NCBI RefSeq assembly: GCF_017316125.1
Contig: NZ_JAFLWA010000012.1
Span: 123,250 to 187,249 of the forward strand
Source: Enterococcus sp. DIV0660C
GTDB lineage: Bacteria; Bacillota; Bacilli; Lactobacillales; Enterococcaceae
Direction: 5' to 3'
DNA: 64,000 nt
Below, in pieces: positions 58,347 to 64,000 of this stretch. A program made the translations under genes and the position numbers. Positions within the stretch are counted from its first letter, which is position 1; the number at the start of each line of letters is the position of its first letter. The notes beneath the pieces were generated by a model, which saw nothing but the letters and a program-made list of their open reading frames with translations, ran no database searches and was not told the DNA's origin.

Positions 58347-58571
58347 TAAACTTTTCTTGTTTGCCAAAATAACTTCTCAAACTAACTCTTCAGTAATCTA
58401 TTTTATTTCAAGAAAATAAGTAAACCTATTTTGAACATCTACTCACTAGCTTGTCAGAGCTATACACTTGGGCTACAAACCTTATCTTCGGTGACTCCCC
58501 AAGCAACTCCTTCCAAATATGCCTACATTTCGCGAAATTTTATTCTTATTTTTTGGAGTTTAGCACTTCGA

Positions 58572-59714
58572 TCACAATAAATAATTATGATCGAAAGTTA
58601 TCTCAACCTGATACTTGCCAATTTTTTGCTTGACTTGCTCTCGAATGATTTCTTCCAATTTCTCGTCAGAAAAGTGACATTGTTGAGGAACAACCACATC
58701 AAATTGCAAAATTTTCCCTTCTTTTACCACGCGAAAATCATGAATTTTAAGTCCTTCTGCCGTAGTTGCAACGATTTCACGCAATGTTTGCAATATTGCT
58801 AAATAACGTTCATTACTCACTGGAACAGGATCTAAATGACAAACCAAATCAACTGCTAAACGTTCTTTGAAATCTTTTTCGATTCGATCAACAATTCGAT
58901 GTGCCTGATTCAAGTCTAAACTATCATCTACCTCAATATGAACCGATGCAAATCGTTTACTTGGTCCATAATTGTGTACTAACAAATCATGATACCCTAA
59001 AATTTGGTCGTAATTATTCAGTGAAGCTTCCATTTCTTCGATTTCCTCTGTTGTAGGTCGACTGCCCATTAATTCATAGACAAAGTCACGGACCATCATT
59101 CCACCGCTATACAGAATATAGAGGGCTAACGCAAATCCGATGTAGCCATCAATTCTCCACCCAGTCAACCACTCAACGCCTGCTGAAATCAAAACTGCTA
59201 ACGTTGTGAATACATCATTGTAACTATCCGTTGAAGTTGCCCGTAAAGCATTCGAATCAATTTTTGTTGCAATTCGACTGTACATTTTTCCTTGAATGAA
59301 CTTCAAACCAATTGAAAAAATCAAGACTAAAAAGACAACTGGGGTCAAAATAATATTTTCTGGATGAATAATTTTTTGAAAAGAAGATTCTAAAAATGTA
59401 AAGCCCACATAAGAAATAATAATTGACACAAATAATCCACTAATATATTCAAATCGTTCATGGCCATATGGATGCTCATTATCTGCTGGTTTAGCTGCAA
59501 TCTTAAAACCAACCAAAGTCAATACAGAGGACGCAGTATCCGACAAACTGTTGATTGCATCTGCCATGATTGACACACTACCTGATAAGATCCCAATCAT
59601 AAATTTGGAAACAAATAAAATCAAATTGGAAATCAACCCCATAATACCCGCTAAAATTCCTTGCTTCGTCCGTTCTTTGCTCGTTGCTTTTTCTGCTGTT
59701 TGTTTTCTTGTCAC
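58572..59714 (-). CDS. Cation diffusion facilitator metal exporter
   Basis: A 380-residue CDF antiporter. The transmembrane metal sites are visible in SIMADAINSLSDTASS and ATSTDSYNDVFTT; a His-containing loop DNEHPYGHERFEY follows helix 2. Residues after 210 form the cytoplasmic dimerisation domain, extended by a further 90 residues with VPQQCHFSDEKLEE. The DxxxD pattern with Asn fits manganese or iron exporters (MntE/YdfM type) more than zinc. The start is GTG with GGGAG seven bases upstream. The 225 bases downstream carry no gene. Confidence 0.85.
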   Translation of the reverse strand: MTRKQTAEKATSKERTKQGILAGIMGLISNLILFVSKFMIGILSGSVSIMADAINSLSDTASSVLTLVGFKIAAKPADNEHPYGHERFEYISGLFVSIIISYVGFTFLESSFQKIIHPENIILTPVVFLVLIFSIGLKFIQGKMYSRIATKIDSNALRATSTDSYNDVFTTLAVLISAGVEWLTGWRIDGYIGFALALYILYSGGMMVRDFVYELMGSRPTTEEIEEMEASLNNYDQILGYHDLLVHNYGPSKRFASVHIEVDDSLDLNQAHRIVDRIEKDFKERLAVDLVCHLDPVPVSNERYLAILQTLREIVATTAEGLKIHDFRVVKEGKILQFDVVVPQQCHFSDEKLEEIIREQVKQKIGKYQVEITFDHNYLL

Positions 59715-59759
59715 ATGCTTACTCCCTTATCTAAAAAGATATGCTCTCATTCGTCTTGC

Positions 59760-60356
59760 TTATTCTGGTTTCAAAGGGGTCGCAGCAAAGAGTGCTTTAG
59801 CAATAAGTGGCGTAATAACCCCTGCACCAATCGCTTCAGGAATCCCATTGATCCCCGCAACCCCAATCAAAGTCTTAAACAAAAGTGATGTATCCACACC
59901 ATATGCATTGGCAGTTGCACTCGTATAAAAGATACCCATGAAGCCTAAAACAAGTAAAGTATTTGTTAAGGAACCAAGTACTCCTGCTGTAGCAGCACCT
60001 ATCACCACTGATTGTTTTTTTCGATAAATCCAATGAAAGACAACACCTGCTACCAAACCAACAAGCACCCGTGGCACTACTGAAATGATTGGATTTGTAA
60101 AGACTAACGTATCAAAAGGCGTTGTTGGCATGGCAAAAGCACGAACTATGGTTGCAATTCCCCAAAACAAACCAATCAGCATGCCATCTTTAGGTCCTAA
60201 CACAACAGCTGCAACAATAACTGTAATATGGATGATTGTCAAACTGATGAAACCTAATGGAATAAATCCCAGCCAAGGAACCATTGCTTGAACAATAATG
60301 ATTGCCAATAAGACTGCACGTAATACTAAACGAAATGTTTTATTTCTACTATTCAT
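59760..60356 (-). CDS. ECF transporter S component
   Basis: A 198-residue, six-helix membrane protein of the energy-coupling-factor substrate-binding type. SLTIIHITVIVAAVVLGPKDGMLIGLFWGIATIVRA is the characteristic helix pair, and FTNPIISVVPRVLVGLVAG the next. It probably imports a vitamin or related micronutrient with the shared EcfAAT module; pantothenate (PanT-like) is a possibility, not established. The ATG at 60356 with AAGGTGG upstream is chosen over an earlier in-frame ATG. It ends 45 bases ahead of the CDF gene. Confidence 0.78.
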   Translation of the reverse strand: MNSRNKTFRLVLRAVLLAIIIVQAMVPWLGFIPLGFISLTIIHITVIVAAVVLGPKDGMLIGLFWGIATIVRAFAMPTTPFDTLVFTNPIISVVPRVLVGLVAGVVFHWIYRKKQSVVIGAATAGVLGSLTNTLLVLGFMGIFYTSATANAYGVDTSLLFKTLIGVAGINGIPEAIGAGVITPLIAKALFAATPLKPE

Positions 60357-60437
60357 TTCCAAACCCCACCTTTTTCTTTTCATCGTAAAAAGTTCTTACT
60401 CATTCGTCAACTATTTACGTTTATCTTAAAATAGACA

Positions 60438-60494
60438 CAAAAAAACAAGCGGACTTGGAATGACTATTTTCCAATAGCATCCCAAGTCTTGCTC
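60438..60494 (-). terminator. Terminator after alaS
   Basis: On the minus strand AGCAAGACTTGG and CCAAGTCCGCT close a hairpin of more than 20 pairs, with ATGCTATT/AATAGTCAT inside, followed by seven T. Confidence 0.9.
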
Positions 60495-60523
60495 ATGTTT
60501 AAACGGTAAATTTTAACAAATGA

Positions 60524-63166
60524 TTATTGGTTAAGCAACCAATTTTTTGCTTCAGCTAATGCATCTGGAATACCTGCTGGATTTTTCCCTCCAGCTTGTG
60601 CCATGTCCGGACGACCTCCGCCACCACCGCCAACTTTCGGTGCGATTGCTTTGATCAAGTCGCCTGCTTTTAGCCCAGCTTCATTTGCTTCCTTCGACAT
60701 AGCAACTAACAAACTAACTTTTCCTTCTTGTTCATTTGCCAGAACAAGAATATCAGAGATTGCTTTTTGTTTCCATTGATCTGCTAGTTGACGTAATTGG
60801 TTCATATCTTTCACTTTTACTTGTGAAGCAATCAACGTTTTTCCAGCAACTGTTTCTGGGTCTTTGAAAATGTCTCCCGCTTGTTGATTAGCTAATTTAC
60901 TTGCTAATTTTTCATTTTCTTTTTGTAATTCACGTAATTGTTGTTGTAACTGTTCTGCTTTTGTAACGACTTCTTTTAATTGAGGTGATTTGACAATTGC
61001 TGCAACTTCTTTTAATTGTTTTTCTTCACCTTCTAGTAGTTCGTAAGCCTCTTTACTTGTAACAGCTTCGATACGGCGAACGCCTGCACCGATTCCTGAT
61101 TCAGAAACAATTTTGAAAATACCAATGTCTTCTGTATTTGACACGTGTGTCCCACCACAAAGTTCGATTGACCATTCACCAATATTGATGACACGAACTT
61201 CACGACCATATTTTTCACCGAATAAGGCCATTGCACCCATGTTTTTTGCTGTGTCAATATCTGTTTCAATTGTTTGAACTGGAATAGCTTCCCAGATTTT
61301 TTCATTAACAATTCGTTCCATTTGAGCTAGTTCATCTGCTGTGATTTGGCCAAAATGAGTGAAGTCAAAACGTAAGTGTCCCGGAGCAACTAATGAACCC
61401 GCTTGGTTTGCATGTTCACCTAAAGTTTCTTTTAACGCTTTATGCAATAAGTGAGTCGCCGTATGATTTTTAATGATTCGATTACGCATTGGTTCGTTGA
61501 TTGCTAAATGATAGATTGCACCTTCTTGCATTGGTGATTTGACTGTTACTGTATGCATAAATTGACCATTTGGTGCCTTTTGAACATCTGTAACCGTTGC
61601 AACTACTTCTTTTGCATCATTTAATATCCAACCTTGGTCAGCCACTTGTCCACCCATTTCGGCATAGAAAGGTGTTTCAGCAAAAATCAATTGAGCAACA
61701 CCTTCTGTTACTTCACTTAGTAATTCTTCGTCTTGAACGATCACTAGCAATTTACTGTCTGCCTCAACTTCTGTATAACCAATAAATTTACTATCCACTT
61801 TGATATCTGTTAATAATGCAGATTGGACGCCCATTGATTTTTCCGTGCTTCTTGCAGAGCGGGCACGTTCTCTTTGTGCTTCCATTTCTTTTTCAAAACC
61901 AGCATGATCGACTTTTAGCCCCTCGTCTTCTGCTACTTCTTCCGTTAATTCTACTGGGAAACCATAAGTGTCATAAAGTTTGAAGATATCTTTACCAGCT
62001 AAAGTTGTTCCTTTTGCTGATTTTACATCTTCAATCACTTGGTTTAAGATATCTAAACCTTCATTGATTGTTTCATTAAAGCGTTCTTCTTCTGTACGAA
62101 TTACTTTTTCAATAAATTCTTTTTGTTGTAAAACTTCTGGATAGTAGCTAACCATGATTTCACCAACAACTGGAACTAATTTATACAAGAAAGCTTGATT
62201 GATTCCCAATTTTTTTCCATGCATAACGGCACGACGTAATAAACGACGTAATACATAACCGCGTCCTTCATTTGAAGGTAGTGCGCCATCTCCAATCGCA
62301 AAAGATAACGCACGAATGTGGTCAGCAATTACTTTATAAGAGATATCTGTTGTTGGATTTTCGCCATACTTCACTTGGTTACTTAATTTTTCAACAGCGT
62401 GAATGATGGGCATAAATAAATCTGTCTCAAAGTTAGTTGGTGCATCTTGAACGATAGAAACCATCCGTTCTAAGCCCATGCCCGTATCAATGTTTTTATG
62501 TGGTAATGGTTCAAATGTGTTATCTGGTTTATGGTTAAATTCAGAAAATACCAAGTTCCAGATTTCTAAATAACGTTCATTTTCGCCACCAGGATAATTT
62601 TCTGGATCATCTTCGGCTAAATCGTTATATGATTCACCACGGTCATAAAAGATTTCTGTATCGGGACCACAAGGACCGGCACCAATATCCCAGAAGTTAT
62701 CTTCTACATCGATAATGTGGTCCATTGGTAAGCCCACTTCTTCATGCCAAATACGTTTTGCTTCAGTATCTTTTGGATAAACGGTAACATATAACTTTTC
62801 AGGGTCAAAAGCCATCCATTCAGGGCTTGTCAAAAATTCCCATGCCCAGTGGATTGCTTCTTCTTTGAAATAATCTCCGATAGAAAAGTTTCCTAGCATT
62901 TCAAACATCGTATGATGACGCGCAGTTTTTCCGACATTTTCAATATCATTTGTTCGAATTGATTTTTGTGCATTAGTGATTCTTGGATTTTCTGGAACAA
63001 CTGAACCATCAAAATATTTTTTTAATGTTGCTACTCCTGAATTGATCCATAACAAAGTTGGATCATTAACTGGTACTAATGAGGCACTTGGCTCAATTGT
63101 GTGTCCTTTTGATTGGAAAAAATCTAAAAACATTTGGCGAACTTGTGCACTACTTAATTGTTTCAT
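60524..63166 (-). CDS. alaS: Alanyl-tRNA synthetase
   Basis: It charges tRNA-Ala. The 880-residue protein has the class II core ([51 protein letters not shown]), the editing domain with [11 protein letters not shown] and [13 protein letters not shown], and the C-terminal coiled coil plus the glycine-rich [15 protein letters not shown]. The ATG at 63166 with AAGG seven bases upstream is chosen. Transcription depends on the T-box leader just upstream. Confidence 0.98.
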   Translation of the reverse strand: MKQLSSAQVRQMFLDFFQSKGHTIEPSASLVPVNDPTLLWINSGVATLKKYFDGSVVPENPRITNAQKSIRTNDIENVGKTARHHTMFEMLGNFSIGDYFKEEAIHWAWEFLTSPEWMAFDPEKLYVTVYPKDTEAKRIWHEEVGLPMDHIIDVEDNFWDIGAGPCGPDTEIFYDRGESYNDLAEDDPENYPGGENERYLEIWNLVFSEFNHKPDNTFEPLPHKNIDTGMGLERMVSIVQDAPTNFETDLFMPIIHAVEKLSNQVKYGENPTTDISYKVIADHIRALSFAIGDGALPSNEGRGYVLRRLLRRAVMHGKKLGINQAFLYKLVPVVGEIMVSYYPEVLQQKEFIEKVIRTEEERFNETINEGLDILNQVIEDVKSAKGTTLAGKDIFKLYDTYGFPVELTEEVAEDEGLKVDHAGFEKEMEAQRERARSARSTEKSMGVQSALLTDIKVDSKFIGYTEVEADSKLLVIVQDEELLSEVTEGVAQLIFAETPFYAEMGGQVADQGWILNDAKEVVATVTDVQKAPNGQFMHTVTVKSPMQEGAIYHLAINEPMRNRIIKNHTATHLLHKALKETLGEHANQAGSLVAPGHLRFDFTHFGQITADELAQMERIVNEKIWEAIPVQTIETDIDTAKNMGAMALFGEKYGREVRVINIGEWSIELCGGTHVSNTEDIGIFKIVSESGIGAGVRRIEAVTSKEAYELLEGEEKQLKEVAAIVKSPQLKEVVTKAEQLQQQLRELQKENEKLASKLANQQAGDIFKDPETVAGKTLIASQVKVKDMNQLRQLADQWKQKAISDILVLANEQEGKVSLLVAMSKEANEAGLKAGDLIKAIAPKVGGGGGGRPDMAQAGGKNPAGIPDALAEAKNWLLNQ

Positions 63167-63197
63167 TCCATTACCTTCTCTCATTGTTTTTCAATAC

Positions 63198-63410
63198 AAA
63201 AAACACCATTACAGCCAAGGACGAAAACTCGCGGTACCACCTTGGTTGCAATGATGTTTGATCATTACCTCTTAAACTCGATAACGCTGAGTTGCGTTGA
63301 TATTTCTATCAAAAGAAAAAAGGGAGCAATTTGATTGGCAACTATTCTTTTTTCAGCCTAGAAAGAATTTTCTGTGAGTCCCTAAAAACAAATCATGTCC
63401 TTTTTTGTAC
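63198..63410 (-). promoter_or_regulatory. Alanine T-box riboswitch
   Basis: The conserved antiterminator sequence AAGGTGGTACCGCG lies at 63230-63243. Stem I is closed by AAAAAAGG (63399-63406) and CCTTTTTT (63316-63323), with an internal loop presenting GCU (63325-63327), an alanine codon, as specifier. The competing terminator uses CCAAGG/CCTTGG and CATT/AATG pairs followed by six T. Uncharged tRNA-Ala should favour readthrough into alaS. Confidence 0.93.
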
Positions 63411-63416
63411 TCGTTA

Positions 63417-63445
63417 AGTATACGCACTTCACGGTTGTCTGTCAA
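63417..63445 (-). promoter_or_regulatory. alaS promoter
   Basis: -35 TTGACA (63440-63445), a 17-base spacer and -10 TATACT (63417-63422). Confidence 0.85.
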
Positions 63446-63527
63446 TAATGCTTTTCTATTTTGCCTCTTTTTGCTTTTCTTCGTTTGTGTTACGCTGAAT
63501 AAAAAAGTTGATTGAAGGAGAAGCTTT

Positions 63528-63956
63528 ATGAACGTATTTTTTGGCAATGAAACTTGGATTCAAGCAGCAAGCTTTACGCTTCGCTATGAAGTCTTTGTCT
63601 TAGAACAGAACATTCCACCTGAATGGGAGTTTGATGTACTCGATACCAGTCAAAGAAATTATTTTTTACTTCTCGATGATCAAATCCCTGTTGCAACCTT
63701 ACGTTATCAACTGAAAAACGAAACATGTTTTCAACCTGACCGTTTTTGTGTAGCAAAAGCCTATCGCAAACAAGGAATTGGACGTTCACTTTTGTTCAAA
63801 GCAGAACAATTTGCCAAAAATAATGGCTGCTGTTTAAGCTATTTAGTCGCTGAACTAACAGCACAATCTTTTTATGAACTTTGTGGATATAATTCCTGTA
63901 CGTCTCCTTTTGAAGAAGATGGTATTCTTTGTATCGGTATGGAAAAAATTTTATGA
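63528..63956 (+). CDS. GNAT-family N-acetyltransferase
   Basis: A 142-residue acetyl-CoA-dependent acyltransferase. RFCVAKAYRKQGIGRSLLFKAEQFA contains the acetyl-CoA pyrophosphate loop (QGIGRS), and the N-terminal FTLRYEVFVLEQNIPPEWEFD resembles ElaA/YjcF-type members, which open with an R-x-E/D-V-F segment. GAAGGAG precedes the ATG. It is divergent from alaS. The acyl acceptor is unknown. Confidence 0.82.
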   Translation: MNVFFGNETWIQAASFTLRYEVFVLEQNIPPEWEFDVLDTSQRNYFLLLDDQIPVATLRYQLKNETCFQPDRFCVAKAYRKQGIGRSLLFKAEQFAKNNGCCLSYLVAELTAQSFYELCGYNSCTSPFEEDGILCIGMEKIL

Positions 63957-64000
63957 TTGGTTAACTCAATAACAACATAAAAAAAGTGAACCAAAACAAA

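Noticed and set aside
63958..63994. Terminator after the GNAT gene
   Set aside because: TTGGTT/AACCAA is only six pairs with a long loop, and no T run is visible before the window ends.

Overview
The window is low-GC Firmicutes DNA with dense operons, strong AGGAGG-type ribosome binding sites, a T-box, a PyrR attenuator and sigma-A promoters. Gene content points to the Enterococcaceae, most likely Enterococcus: an EfbA/RqcH homologue, an EbsA-like protein beside an RNase HI-like gene, the aro and pyr operon orders, and a demethylmenaquinone-type men cluster. I cannot assign the species. I see no transposase, integrase, phage gene, CRISPR array, rRNA or tRNA.

Layout. Bases 1-7084 hold the men genes: menB-menE-menF-menD-menH-menC on the minus strand (menC is cut by the window edge) and menI divergently. 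Together they convert chorismate to 1,4-dihydroxy-2-naphthoate. Bases 7147-10061 hold a MarR-controlled MFS exporter and a YitT-family membrane protein. Bases 10202-21614 are an accessory sugar locus: a LacI repressor, a large GH94 phosphorylase, a GH3 beta-glucosidase, a binding-protein-dependent sugar importer without its ATPase, and a divergent GH13 alpha-glucosidase. It resembles the Listeria innocua beta-1,2-oligoglucan (sophorooligosaccharide) locus. Near-identical operators in the divergent promoter region tie both sides together.

Bases 21887-24171 encode an unusual repeat-rich envelope protein and an LCP (LytR-CpsA-Psr) enzyme. Bases 24397-30415 are the chorismate operon aroE-aroF-aroB-aroC-aroA-aroK. 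The tyrA and pheA genes I would expect by analogy with E. faecalis are absent from it. Bases 30879-33949 hold a TrpXYZ-like ABC importer. Its leader encodes a 20-residue peptide with two Trp codons, followed by five mutually exclusive RNA segments ending in a terminator: a classical ribosome-mediated attenuator, unusual for a Firmicute. I consider this the most interesting element of the window.

Bases 33973-40727 carry a hypothetical membrane protein, rqcH, an alpha-carbonic anhydrase with a LysR regulator, a YfbR-like 5'-nucleotidase, and a ketopantoate-reductase-like gene divergent from a TetR regulator. Bases 40774-52609 are the complete UMP operon (pyrR-pyrP-pyrB-pyrC-carA-carB-pyrK-pyrD-pyrF-pyrE) under one PyrR attenuator. 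Bases 52606-63956 are housekeeping genes: rluD-type synthase, lspA, a CBS protein, fhs, a cold-shock protein, ebsA-like, RNase HI-like, a CDF exporter, an ECF S component, alaS with an alanine T-box, and a GNAT acetyltransferase.

The parts connect metabolically. The aro operon makes chorismate, the men genes use it, and tryptophan can be imported under its own attenuation control. Gene functions are inferred from motifs, length and context read by eye; no database search was run.
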